Shown: positions 38,050 through 50,475 of the stretch, one piece after another
Layout: every line of letters begins with the position of its first letter
Numbering within the stretch: the first letter of the stretch is position 1
Source: Prostheceraeus crozeri
Taxonomy: Eukaryota; Platyhelminthes; Polycladida; Euryleptidae
Length of the DNA: 64,000 bases
Direction: 5' to 3'
NCBI GenBank assembly: GCA_907163375.1
Contig: CAJQUW010004464.1
Location: forward strand, 118,269-182,268
Position numbers and translations under genes: made by a program
Notes under the pieces: generated by a model
What the model was told of the DNA's origin: nothing
Databases searched by the model: none
The model's input: only the letters and a program-made list of their open reading frames with translations

Positions 38050-38420
38050 TCTAATCGAAAAGTGCAAATAGAGACCCATTGAGTCTATTCTGCATCTATC
38101 CACGATTTATCTCAAGTCATGAGTAGGCTCATCTTGCCCTGCATTCCACTCAAAATTCATGAAAAGGAGCAAATTTGCACAGAAAATGACTTGATGTTTG
38201 ACCTTTTGATGACCTTGAGGCACCCCTGGGTGACCTCGGATCAAAAATTGCCACTAGAGCCCTTTTGAGTCTCTGCTCCATCCATTAGTGACTTTTTTCT
38301 TAAGTCATGAGTGGACTTATCATGTCCTACATTTCACTCAATATTCGTGAAAAGGAGCCAAAATGCCAAAAAAATGATTTTTTATGCTTGACCCTTTGAT
38401 GACCTTGAGGCACTTTGATG
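38050..38420. repeat. about 190-bp subterminal repeat, two copies
   Basis: GATGACCTTGAGGCAC recurs at 38208 and 38398, with similar flanks (AAGTCATGAGT, CACTCAA, GAAAAGGAGC). It lies just inside the right end of the hAT-type element; the 16-nt core also occurs inverted in the left subterminal repeats. Confidence 0.75.
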
Positions 38421-38559
38421 ACTTTGATGACCTCGGGTGGAAGAGTGCTAATGGAGACTTTCAATTTCCTCATAAAAAGGAACGTTTTCCCGGGGTGGGA
38501 AGTAACATTGGAGATACTTCATTTTTTCCTGTGGGAGCTTGGACCACCCTAGTCAACAT

Positions 38560-41500
38560 CCTCCAAATTCTTGTGCAATAATTCGGTGACATGAGTGGTC
38601 GAGAAAATCAGCATGATTTTCATCGAAGTCTATATTTATAATAGCAGATTAGATTAATTCAAAGCTTTTTCCTTCACCACGTGTATATAGTCGATTTCCA
38701 CTGTGAAACAATTCTAGACTTGAGATGCATAAAGCTCGCTTTAATATTTTACTTCTTTATCGGCATTGATGGAGATAGAATTATCAATGATTGCTACATT
38801 AATTCTACTGACGAATATTAAACGGGAATATTCACACATATGAACATGGCATGATACACTGAGCAATAAGCAATGGCTATAACCAGGGACTTGATTAATA
38901 TAATATATCTAAGGGACGCTCAACTCCCAGAGCATGCACTAGACTGGAGGCCAATGACTTTGGTAGACTTGATTAATGGCGATAGTGTGTATCTGGATAA
39001 AACCATGGAACAAGTTGTAAACAATTCACTTCTTTATTGTAAAATACATCAGAATGCTGATTGCTGTACATATCAATTAATACCCCCAGCCCAGTCTTGC
39101 AGAGAAATTGTCGGAAGAGCCTGTGTAGTGTACGTGTACATGTACACAAACAAGCATATCGTCAATGGTCGATTTCAAATAAATTGTGACTCTATTTCCA
39201 TTGATTTTCCCATTGTCTCATCCAAAGAGGTTTAATAGGGAAACTAGAGCGGACAGAAAGGCCTTTTACAATAGAGACTGATGGCACCACGCAATTTAAT
39301 GATAAAATTTCAGTTTAACAATAGACTTTTTCTATCGGTTTGTTTTACCGAAGATAAGTGGCTACTAACTAATTTATCAGTAGATCTAAATATTGAACTT
39401 TATGAGATGTTGTGAAGATCATCGAAACGAGAATTTATTATCATTTCACAGCAATTTAAGTAATAATAATCAAGTCATCAAGCATTAAGGAGTAAAATTT
39501 GATTGTATGTAGTACTTTGAAGTATTTATTCAATTGCGATAGCGTGCAAAAATTTGAAAGTGGACGCAATAATTGAAATTATTAGTCCGCGCTCGACCAC
39601 ACGACAAATCTTGATTAGTGAATTTTACACCTCTTTTTCTTATTAGCTTTGAGGACATCATTAATTTTTTACATGTTATCCAGGCCAGTTACGTGAAGAC
39701 AGTACACACTTATACCCTCGCCATGAATTGATCCATTTCGTGTTCAAATGGTTTGCAACAATGATGTAGTGTAGATCATATTGCATACTCAAATGGCTGC
39801 ATTTGAAAATGGTTCTATCAGTTGAGACACCGAAACACTTGTCGAACACTCAAAAAGATTCCTCATTGACGCCAGATTGGTTTTGATCAAGAATAAAAAA
39901 AACAGCGAAGTACCGTTGTTGTAAAAGGCATGCCATTCCATAAATAACAAAGTCCCTCATTTGCTGTAAGCGCACCTCATATCACCTCGCTCTGTTGGAA
40001 ATTTCCGCAATAATCGTACGATGAGATAAGTGGCACACATCTATTAAAGGAGTCTTATTGTCTCGGTTTACTGCAATGAGAAGCCATTCGATGAATAAGA
40101 CTGCCAAACCTACGCATGAACGCACGCGCGCGTGTGTTGGAACTGATGCATACCGGTTCCCCTAATGCTTGCAACGAGTTACTAACATATTGTTACACTT
40201 ATCAGTGTGTGTTACCGGCGCGCGTCTGTTACCAGATGCGTGATGTGTGCGTGCCAGCGGTGTCGAAATTCATGCAGAGAAATTGCCATGACTTGGGCGT
40301 CTGTATCTGAGAAGCCATGAATTTCGCCAACCATTTTGAGCTGTGTGCACCCGTAACAAAATTAAATGCAGTTTAGCTACTTAGCAGCACTGTACACATG
40401 ACCGTGCTTTTCCGCTTTAAATCGTCATTCGAACATCATTATTCCGCGTTTGCATCAAAAGTGGTTAGCGCAGTCGAGTATTGAAACCATGATTGAAACA
40501 TCGGAATAAAAAAAACCGACAGAAATTTTTCCAGTAAATAGAAAAGCAACAAAGAAAAGTAACAGCCCATACATTTAGTATGATAATATCAATTATCAAG
40601 CGAATTTGATGAATTCGCCGGTACTTATGGGTTATTCACCCCATGTTTTCAAATGTCTAAAATCCGTAAAAATGAATCAACTGTCGCAAAACTTCTGATA
40701 CACGTATTTGAATATGTCCTACCCACATACAAAAAATATGCAGATTCGACAAGTACTTTTTGAATTAGAGACGATGACGTGAAGTGTAGCGATGTCAGCA
40801 GCTTGATCTGACTTTGTCTGTTCGACGCATTACTGTTACTCGTGTGTGCATTGTTCTCTTTCCGTGTCCGTCTCATCCATTACTATTTGAAATCTTCCCA
40901 CGACCACAACCCCACCACACATTTCTTAAATTAAGCACACCAATGGAAAGAATGTGGTCCGGATCATCATCACTTCTACTGCAACGTTGTCGCGACATGA
41001 CTTTGTTGACCTAGTGCTATCTACTCAGATGATGAGGTCAAGCGAAGTTAGATCAAGCTGCTGACATCGCTTTTTTCTTTATTCACTCATAACTCGAATG
41101 CTTCTGTGTGCCGAACTTCACTTTACTTTGAGTATTGTCCAACAATTCATTTGCTTGTCTAACTCCGATCAAATCGCCTTTTTTAATGGCTTCCTGTCAT
41201 ACTCAATTTTTATCCCTTTCATGCAATAAGATTCTTCACTCGTCTAATGCCTCATGTTTCCTCTTTACAGATTTGACAGCTTCAAATATTGACGCCTCTT
41301 TCATGATAATCTGTCTTTATCAGCAGCGGTTGCTGATAAATGCACGGGTATACCATCAGACTCCACGTAGTATCCCATCTCCCCCCATTTGCTAGGATTA
41401 AGCTAAATGTACCTTTTATAACTGAAGAAGATAACGGGCATGAGATAATGCATACGATCAAGCATCTGCCGTTTACAATCCAGTCATAAACAGTAATCAC

Positions 41501-43962
41501 GTATCTAGTTTAACAAGCCTACAAACTCACGAAAACTAAACAGCATTTCCTTTTTGGAAACGAAGACACTGCAAGACGCATTAGCTCAATAGAAAACTTT
41601 GGCATGTCAAAGGCCGTAGAAAGATGCGTTCAAATAAGGAAAGACTTTTAACAAACCAATGACAAACATTTTAACAAACCATTTTAAGGAATCTTTCCAA
41701 TAAAACCAATGACAGTTCCCACCGAGTAAGCGGACATCAGACAGAACTCCGCCTTTTGTCCCTATACAAAAATCCTCGCGATCCAGCAACGGATAGAAGA
41801 ACATCGCAGCAGACTAAACAAATGTGAAGGATTTCATCAGGATTAACAGTTTGACTTAACGGGTTTTTGTGTAAATCACACGGATAAGATTTCGACAAAT
41901 TTTTACATAACTGCTGTACTCAGGATGATACTAAACCGGAATCAAACTGAATAATACTACAAATGACCACAAATTTCACTCACTTGAATTTTTTTCCTGC
42001 TATACATGCCGTACACTACAATAATCAACTAACTCCCAGATCATACTGTTAGTATTGTAATCAGCATGACACAGGAATCCACTGACCATCGGTACAAAAC
42101 GACTGAAATAAATACATCAATTAACAAATATATTTGAAAGATATGCCGACCCAGCCTCAAACAACGTAATTTTAAATCCAGTGGCTAGTTGCGCAACAGG
42201 ACTCAAAACTTACGAATTTGAGGCAATGAACAATCTGAAAATGAAAAAATTACCAGAACTCACGTTAGGTTTTCCATGTCTCATCTTCCTTCAGAGATCA
42301 AAGTCGCAGAACTCATGAGAACTGAAAGAAATAAGACATCCACTATATAGGCACTTGCATTGAGATTATCATGGATAAACATCAGATGGGACCAGGGATC
42401 GCAATTCACCCAGGAAAATGGAAAATCGGGAAAAACCGGGGCTTGAATGCATAAATTTGAAATATTCACGTTAGACTAATTTAGTAAAATAACGGAAAAT
42501 TGCGATCCCTGGATGGGATATTGGAAATAGAGGCGCATCGCATCATAACATTGCTACGCGTTAGCAAAATGAGTAATCAGAATTCAATATAGAATAGCTT
42601 CTATGTTGACATTGCTTTCAACCTCAAGAAGGCATATTCAAAATTCAGTAGATATTTCTAACTTCAAAACACAAAAATATCTCCACGAATTAATCAAACT
42701 CACATAATCTTTCTCCATTCCAACTTCAGAGATTCACCTCGCAATTTCCTAAGAAACACATAAAAACACCTGAAAGAAATGACACATCTATTGAAAATAT
42801 TTGCGTTAGTCAACAAGAATGAAGTTTGAGCAGGTTACGAAACGCATTATCACCTCATTCTTCCACGTTATGACCTCAAACAATTTTGCTGATAAAAATG
42901 AGGCTATTGAAAGACTAATCAGGGAGTTATTTCAGGGATATTTTATTCTTTTATATTTCCTGATTCTAAGTGTCTTCTATTCCTAACCACAAATTGATTC
43001 AGTCTTTGGTAATGTAAAAGCTGATAAAATATATGATGACAAAACGATTACGGTATGTAAACGAACGTGTATTTTTAATTCATACATCGAAAGGTTAACA
43101 AAGAGTTTTTCTTCGATAACCCAACTAATATTGAAATACAATTTGTGCTAGATTTACTGCAAAAAATGTGATATTCAAAAAATGAGTGGTTACCGCATAA
43201 TATTTTTTTCCAGCTAATTGCTTAGACTTTCCACGTTCTCTTTCTTGACTAAGTATTTACGATTACAAGTATTAACTAATAGTCAACGGCAAATTTTCCG
43301 TTTGTTGGCACCTGCACGAGTTTCCAAATAAATGGCTTGGAATTTGTTTTTGCTATTAACATAAAGAAATTTGTTACTCACGTCTGAATCTCAAGTATTA
43401 AAATGAAGATGGAATATTATCCTCAACAGCGATACATACACCATTCATTCGTAGTTTCCATTCATGAAGAAAGTAAAAGCGGCTAACTGATGAAATCGGG
43501 AACTCAACTGCTAACCAGGAGGGCGTCTAACTACGAGGGCGTCGTTAGATTCGCATTCATGAATCAAGGGGCAATCTCCCTCTTACGTCAGCAATAAAGT
43601 TCAAATGATTAGAGGTCAAAATAAATTTGAATTAAGTCAAATTCTAAGAGAATATCATGAATGAATGATAACTATAACTCATTATATTTAATTGTTGAGG
43701 AAGAGCCAAGGTTTTAGTGATGTTTTACTTAAATTATGATGTAATTAATTTCGGTTGCTATTCGGCAACCATCATCAGATAGAAGGAATTTAACATAAAC
43801 GCAAAAGTCATGAATTCAAATTTCACATTAACATAGGAAATAAGGGAGTAGACAAGAAATCTAGTAAAAAGTAAAAACTATGTTAACAAATTTCAGTAGG
43901 GAAAAGGAGGAATAGAAATATGCGACAGATAGTATTGGACTACATTTTACCAATAGCAATAG
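38560..43962. other. non-coding, no gene seen apart from a repeat copy
   Basis: No supported genes. Short open frames, for example 38873-39235, lack recognisable features. A one-armed copy of the MITE-like family lies at 40620-41075. Confidence 0.45.
40620..41075. repeat. second copy of the 19.69-kb MITE-like family
   Basis: Begins GGTACTTATGGGTTAT and follows the 19.69-kb element through TCTAAAATCC, GTACTTTTTGAATTAGAGA, GATGTCAGCA and TCTTCCCACGACCAC. The right arm is missing or decayed. Confidence 0.75.
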
Positions 43963-44438
43963 TACCGTATTATCGCGCTTTTAAGCACATGTGCTTATAA
44001 GCGAAGGTGTGCTTATATCCGGATATAAGCACATGTGCTTATAAGCGAGAAAAAATGCATCAGTGGGAAATTGCTGTGTTTTTACTAATTGCAACATTCA
44101 TCGCAATGACTCGAGTACATACAGCTACTAGGGTAATGTATGACCTAAAAGTAGCGCTATTGATTCATGTTTATCTTAGCGTTTCATTTCCTTCAATGTA
44201 ATAATTTACAAGAAATAGTCCATTAGTTGCATAATAATTTATAAGCCAATTTTGAACGTGTTCTTTGATCAAATAGACCAACATTGTTGCTTATGGCATG
44301 TCACCGCCATAATTGTAACATAAGGCGAAATATAAGAGGGTGAAGCAGTTGTCTATTGTGTCACACAAACAAGATGGCAATCTAATCTAACGGAACGTTT
44401 CGAAAATGCTGATGAAAACAGAATTTTACTTAGCAAAC

Positions 44439-45760
44439 CTATTTGTCAATGATTTCACTGTCAATATCACTATCATTATCACAACTTTCTTCACCACTCT
44501 TTTCATTGTCGCTGTCGGATTCACCTGTATAGTTCTCCAAGTCAGATGCTTCACTGTCCTCCACGTCATTGTCCACTTCACTGGGGTCTGTTCCAGCAAG
44601 AAGAGATTGCAACTTTTGAGTGAAGAACTTCATCGCCATCACAATCCTGGATACCTGTTTCAATGAATGAGCGCTTTATGATGTCGCGGTACATTTCACG
44701 CCATGCCTCTGAAACCCATTGTGCTACCATCTCGTAACTCGCACCTTTGCGCTTGCCGGTTCGTGTATATTCTCGGTCACCGTTCAAGAGCCATTCTTCC
44801 CACCTTCTTCGCATGGCATCCTTGAATGGTTTATTCAAATGACTGTCCAATGGTTGCAACAAAGGCGTCATTCCTCCTGGAATATAAGCCAAACGCGTTT
44901 TCTCTTTTTCGAATGCTGCTTTCACATCTTCGTGCGTATGACATCGCGCTGTGTCCAGTGTAAGCACACATGATGGCTTGAAGATCGATCCTGGGCGTGC
45001 TTTCCACACTTTTTGAAGATACTCACTCTTCATGAACTCGTTTGTCATGCTGCCACCTTTTGATGCTGAGACAACAACATCACCAAAATTGCCACGTGGA
45101 GGCTTTTTCAGTCCTCGGAATATAATCATCGGTGGCAATTTGTGTCCAGTAGATAGCACAGTCAACACAACCGTGTACCGCAGCTTTTCTTTGCCGGTGG
45201 TGCGACTTCGAATTGTCTTGACTCCTTTGAAATCGATGGAAGTGTTGCTTGGTAAATCAAACCACATCGGGGTTTCATCCATGTTACCCACAATATGACA
45301 CTTCTCACGAATTTCTTTTATGTCCTTCAACCAATTGCGTGCTAATTCTTGGGCATTTTCGGGGATCTTTTGTCCGACAGATGTAACACGTCGCTCTACA
45401 AGATTGTTTCGTCTCATAAACCGCTTCAACCAGCCATATGATGCCCGAAATTTGGACGGGTCCTTTGTCGGATAGGTCACTGGGAATCGTCTCTTCGCTT
45501 CAGAACGGATTGCATTGCCATGAACAGCCATCCCTTGGTTTCGAAGATGTTTGATGTATTCAACCATTTCTGATTCAAGCCTTCACTTGCCAAGAGTTCA
45601 GAGTTTTCAAGAGTTCACTTGCCTTGTCCCTCCAATCTTGTACTTGTCTTCAGTTGACATTATGTACTTTTGCTGTGGCTGAGACATTCCCACCATTGTT
45701 CTCCAAAGTGGCCAGTACTTTGTTTTTAAATGAAATCGTATATGACCTGCGTCTACTCAT
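44439..45760 (-). pseudogene. pogo/Tigger transposase, broken
   Basis: The main intact frame (44578-45567) encodes the CENP-B-type DNA-binding region (YGWLKRFMRRNNL) and the complete DDE catalytic core: NMDETPMW, LTLDTARCH and LLQPLDSHL carry the three acidic residues. Upstream, from ATG at 45760, another frame gives a psq-type helix-turn-helix (SFKNKVLATLE, GNVSATAKVHNV), but a TGA and a frameshift separate it from the core. Downstream, a frame change near 44600 leads to an acidic, serine-rich tail (44439-44580). The gene is dead by at least one stop and one frameshift, although the catalytic residues remain. Confidence 0.88.
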
Positions 45761-45910
45761 CTCGCACCAAGCTTTCAGACTGAAATATGATCGCAAGCAA
45801 CTTTATTGATAGGAGAATAGCCAATGGCACAGAGTCACTACCACTCCGAATAGTTGCTAGCAAGACGCTGCTTTTAATTAGCGAAGAAGAAAGTTATTGG
45901 TATCTAAGGA

Positions 45911-46056
45911 GCGGAGCCCATCCCTTGTAGCAGTAGGGCCTTGAGTTGTGTAAATTATGTTGTCAAAGGAGGTCGGAAGAGGTCGATTGAGCGGAGCCCA
46001 TCCCTTGTAGCAGTAGCGCCTTGACTTGTGAAAGTTATGCTGTCAAAGGAGGTCAG
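45911..46056. repeat. 80-bp tandem duplication inside the pogo element
   Basis: GCGGAGCCCATCCCTTGTAG occurs at 45911 and 45991. The two copies are nearly identical through TGTCAAAGGAGGTC. It lies between the transposase start and the right terminal repeat. Confidence 0.9.
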
Positions 46057-46394
46057 CTTATGCAACTCAATAAGAACAGCTGTGCATTAGCATTGACGGA
46101 GATTTTCAACCTCATTTGTAAGCTGATGGAACAGGAATCAGAGTTCAACATGTGAAGTGAAAATACATGTTTCGCGCATAATAATTAGCTAATGTTCATT
46201 ATATTGATGCACCTGGAGTTCTCTTAATCATGTGGGCTACAAAGAGAGACGAAAAATCACATTGACTAGGGTGTGCCTATATCCGGATATTAGCACATGT
46301 GCTTATAAGCGAACAAAATGCACATCTGCATCACAGTGAAAACAAGCTTTTTTCGCTTATAAGCACATGTACCTAAAAGCGCGATAATACGGTA

Positions 46395-47699
46395 ATTGCT
46401 CTGACTAGATAAATTACACCTTTTTGCATTCTATTTTTGAATAAGTGAATTCAATTTCTGCTGACTTTTTCCTATCCAAATGCCTATGTTATGGCAAATT
46501 TCATAGATTTTAGTGCATTCATTTTCGTCATACTCATTTCCTATTTCTGATTAACATAAGATGACTATGTTTGCGCAAAGACATTTTATTCGAGAATGAC
46601 AAAATTCATCCCTAAAATTGGGATGAAAATCTGAAAGTCAAGAAAAGTTTAATGGAAGATGATTTTCCGGATTTTACCTGTCTTTGCTATTTCATGGCCA
46701 CTCAGCTGTCCTTGGATACTAGGACTTGCACGATCCCTCTCGACATAGCGTCGTAGTGTAAATCCGCTTCAGACTGCGATAATGCCTTGTCAATTACAGT
46801 CGTAAATTCTTCTTCAAAGTGAAATTCACTGATTTCAGATAAAAAGTCAGAAATTATTGGTCTTCATTCCGCCTCCAATCATGCTGAATGAACAATTCCA
46901 TGTATTGGTGATGTTGCTAAAGAACCACTCAGGCTTCTACCGTGCTCTCCTTCTACCATGCTTACAGCTGAATGTCCACGTGTTCGCCCAGTCATCTTGG
47001 AAGGCTAATGTCTGCATGTCACTGCATACAAGCCATAGTATAAAAGCTTTGCCTCCCTGTTTGATGCCCGGCTCCCTCCATTGGATAGGTGCGGATTGCG
47101 ATAGAAGAGGTTGGATAACTGCTTGTTGATAACAAGCTTCCTCTCCAAGTCAGGACTTATGGCTAGGACGCAGACAGATGGACTTGGTGAAAACTCCTTC
47201 TGCACTTTCTCTTTGATCTCCAACAAGGTGATGATAAACTTCTCTTCCACTCATCTCACCAATGCGGCTACCATCGATTCACTCACCTTTGTATAAGTAC
47301 GTGCTTATCAGATGGTCGCTTTCAGTATTTCAAAAATTGGCTTTCATGCTTCTTGCATTTTGCCTATGAATGCCTAACTGATCTGCATGCTGCAAGAAGT
47401 CTGACACGGATTGTCAAGCTGCTATCAGATGATCTCGAGAAGTTTGCGCTATGCTCATGCACTTTCCAAGTCTGGTGTCATAACATGTATCGCCACTCTG
47501 CTTGTTGATACAAGACATACGAGTGAGTATAATGCCAGACACACTCCCGGTTAGACGAAAGAGTGAGATGAAGGTGACAATATCCAGAAGCTCCACACGT
47601 AATCTTCCAGAATTTGAATCTCAGAATAACGATATTGAATGTACTATGAATAACAGATTGAGAAGGAGTATCTAGAAATCGGACATGATAAATGAATGG
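46395..47699. other. non-coding, no gene seen
   Basis: No supported gene. The first ~75 bases right of the pogo element recur inverted at 47.7-47.8 kb. Confidence 0.4.
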
Positions 47700-47840
47700 A
47701 TATCTTGCTCAGCAGAAATTGAATTCACTTATCTAGAAATAGAATGCAAAAGGTATAGTATTTGACATCATTCTAGTCAGATCAATTACTATTGCTATTG
47801 GTAAAATGTAGTCCAATACCATCTGTATCAAGACATCTTC
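47700..47840 (-). repeat. inverted copy of the pogo insertion site, empty
   Basis: Read on the minus strand, this segment matches the left flank of the pogo element, then CAATAGCAATAGTAATTG, then the right flank (CTGAC...GCATTCTATTT, AATTCAATTTCTGCTGA). It has a single TA where the transposon sits in the other copy, so it preserves the pre-insertion arrangement. Confidence 0.88.
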
Positions 47841-48935
47841 AATCATCAACTATAACTCAGTGTGACTTGCGACGCATCAGAAAATGTAGCAACTAGCAAG
47901 ATTACTCGATGCGCCCTTTAGGTCTTCGAAATTTATAACACGCGACAAGGGAACTCCATTCAGAATTCCTCAAGAACATTTAGAGCAATTTCACTGAAAA
48001 TGCCATAATGCGCAAGTCGGCACAATAGAATATGTCTTTGTGGTCGATATGGAGCATTCATTACCGATTGCGGTCGTTGCTTGAAAGCAACTTGAACCTC
48101 TATCAGGATTGTCCAAACTTTATACTGGCGCGGGCAGCATTTGGCAGGGAAATAAGGCCGCGGACTGCAGTTCACGTTATTCAACTTTTTCACTATCTAC
48201 ACCTATTAGATGCAAGTAAAACAAGTAAATTCCTAGTTACTAGTAGTAGTTACTGCACTTTGTAGGTCAGTTTCTTCGCGTCAACTGAGGCTAAGGCGCT
48301 CTAGATTTGATAGACTTTATTGTGGAAAATATTTGACTCACAAGGACAAATACTTCCAAACAGTGAGTGAAAGCGTAATCCAAAGCGGATCACTAATTGG
48401 GGTGGTGATCTTCAAAAAGAAGAGGCTAAAATCGAATGATTAGCAGAGTAGCCTTGCATAGGCAAAACTGATTAATTTATAAGCCACACAATTCATGTTG
48501 CAAAGCTTCATCTGCTTCTGATATAGCTATCGCTAGCGGAGCATTGAAGACATTGAAAATTTTCTCAATGTGCTGGAAGTCTTGGAATTGCTTGACGGAG
48601 TCTTAAATCAAGGTATAAAGGGCTTCAACAACTGCTGATACTATCGTCATGGAAAACAAGATCATCATTGTGACATTTAGGAGTTATGGCATCTATCCAT
48701 TCCTTATCCGGATTTCATTTGCTCGAGGTTTTTTCTGTAATGCGCTGATCGACTCCAACTGCCACCTGAAGTTCAAAATCGAATCCGTGAGTTGATTCGA
48801 TATACGACTTAGCGATTTTTCGACGAAACATTGGAGGGCAGTGAGAAGACTTATACGTGAGACTTATATAGTGAGAAGGCTTAACGGATAAATTGTACAT
48901 ACAGAAGTACCGGTACTTACAATATACAAACTCAC

Positions 48936-49058
48936 CTGTCATAAGATTGTAATCAAGGTTCCGTTCACAAGCAGGCAACACCAACATCAAGCTTCGACAA
49001 TTTTCATCCATACAATTAGATAACTTTGACGTATACAGACCACCCAGCCGATTCGAAT
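48936..49058 (-). other. exon-like segment, unproven
   Basis: Bounded by a strong pyrimidine tract with TTTTTTAG and by ACAG/GTGAGT, 41 codons in open phase. The peptide (for example LYTSKLSNCMDENC) is not recognised and no partner exon is secure. Part of it lies in repetitive sequence, so chance is possible. Confidence 0.2.
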
Positions 49059-50349
49059 CTAAAAAAGTGAAAAAAAGAATCCTAAACTTAGAAAAGCGAA
49101 AAAAAAGCGAACCGAAATTTTTTACATCAAAACAATGTAGAAGTGTTATAAAGACATCATATGTCATCAACCCATGCACTACCACGAACACTACGAACCT
49201 GTGTAGATTGCAAATATTACTTGTACAAAAATGATAACTTGTCGGAGTACCACTTAGGAAGCATTTTACTTGCATCTTGCTAAACGATTCGCAAATACAC
49301 CGGACCATATTTATACATAAAGCTAGCTTTTGTATTCTATTAATGATCAGATATATAAACAGCAATCAATTCAGATTGCTTCGATTTTAGACAAATAATG
49401 TAGATACCAAGATTGTTTCATAGGATTGTTGAAACATAGTGTTGAAAAAAAATCAAAAAATACTGCTAGAAACTTCAGCAATGAAGACGATTTTATAATT
49501 TCTGTGGTTAAGAAAATTTCTTTAGCTGTCATGCTTCCAACTGCTAAATTAGCCTGAAACTTTGAACATATCTTTCAAGGCATATTGATATTTTCAAGTA
49601 TTTATTCGATAGGTGTCTGTTAGCTTAAGTCATGCGAAATGGATCATATGACGAATTAAGGATCCTTATTAAGGTTCTACATCAATATGGCAATTATTTT
49701 ATACAGTGATAGAATGTACACTAAAGGTTTCATCTGAAAATTTTTGTAGTTTTTTCAGAACTCGCAAGTCTAATATCATGCTAATAATATTGCTCAATGG
49801 GATGCATTTTTGTAAAGGAAGATAATGCTCATAACTAAGCTATATTATTGGAGCAAAATTGATATTTTATAAGATGGGCAAACGTTAATTTAGATGTAAA
49901 AGTGTCAACTTGTATATTTACAATCAATGAATTTGATAATACTCAACTATGCAGCCCCATAGTGATTAGATTATAAATATTTCAAAAATGGAATTTTACC
50001 AACAATAGACGGCTGCCAAAGAGAGAAAATTATGCTGTCAGTGACTTACATTCAAGTGGGTTCTTTACAGACCCTTTCCGTCAAGCTTTTGACTGTAAGT
50101 GGGCCTATTCCAGAAATCAAAACTGCTTGTTATGAAACATATATTAGTACTTTTTCAATCAAAACTTTACAGTGTAAATATACATCAATATTATAAATCT
50201 AAATTGATGAAAGCCGACGATAAATTATTATGTTGGACAAATCTTTGAAAATATTCCATAAAAAACTATCACTATGCAGCCTACTTCAACGGCCTTCAAG
50301 ATCATGCTCCATGCACGTCTACTAAAATCTGCAACCAAGTCTAAGCTTG

Positions 50350-50475
50350 GAATTGAATTGGAGACAGCCAATATTGAAAAACATTGACTTTATTCTTGTC
50401 TTCATTATTTTGTAATAAAGAACGAAAACGGAAATAAAATCAATGTCTCTCAATATTGGCTCTTTCCAATTCGAT
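50350..50475. repeat. foldback (MITE-like)
   Basis: AGCCAATATTGAAAAACATTG on the left pairs with CAATGTCTCTCAATATTGGCT on the right around about 50 bp of spacer. Imperfect arms of about 45 bp. Confidence 0.8.

Larger units (their letters stand above)
25224..38551 (-). mobile_element. large hAT-type DNA transposon
   Basis: The left end TAGGGTGGACCAA (25224-25236) matches the reverse complement of the right end (38539-38551) at 12 of 13 positions. Both ends are flanked directly by GTCAACAT (25216-25223 and 38552-38559), an 8-bp target duplication as expected for hAT elements; the TAGGG start also fits the hAT terminal consensus. Tandem repeats lie just inside each end (162 bp x3 on the left, about 190 bp x2 on the right). 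The minus-strand transposase gene lies between them in two parts, separated by a 9.8-kb nested insertion. Confidence 0.82.
43965..46392 (-). mobile_element. pogo/Tigger-type DNA transposon, inactive
   Basis: 2,428 bp flanked by TA (43963-43964 and 46393-46394). Terminal repeats of 40 bp (43965-44004 and 46353-46392) match at 38 positions and start CCGTATTATCGCGC. Further in, ATATCCGGATAT and GTGCTTATAAGCG recur near both ends, probably as transposase-binding repeats. A broken transposase gene lies on the minus strand. The insertion is supported by an empty site at 47.7-47.84 kb. Confidence 0.92.

Noticed and set aside
38873..39235. 120-codon plus-strand open frame with a partly protein-like start
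   Set aside because: No motif, homologous family or splice partner recognised; it may be a chance frame.
48715..49365. 216-codon open frame on the minus strand as a gene
   Set aside because: Hydrophobic and cysteine-rich but without recognisable domain. Only a 41-codon part has splice-like borders, and that overlaps repeat sequence.
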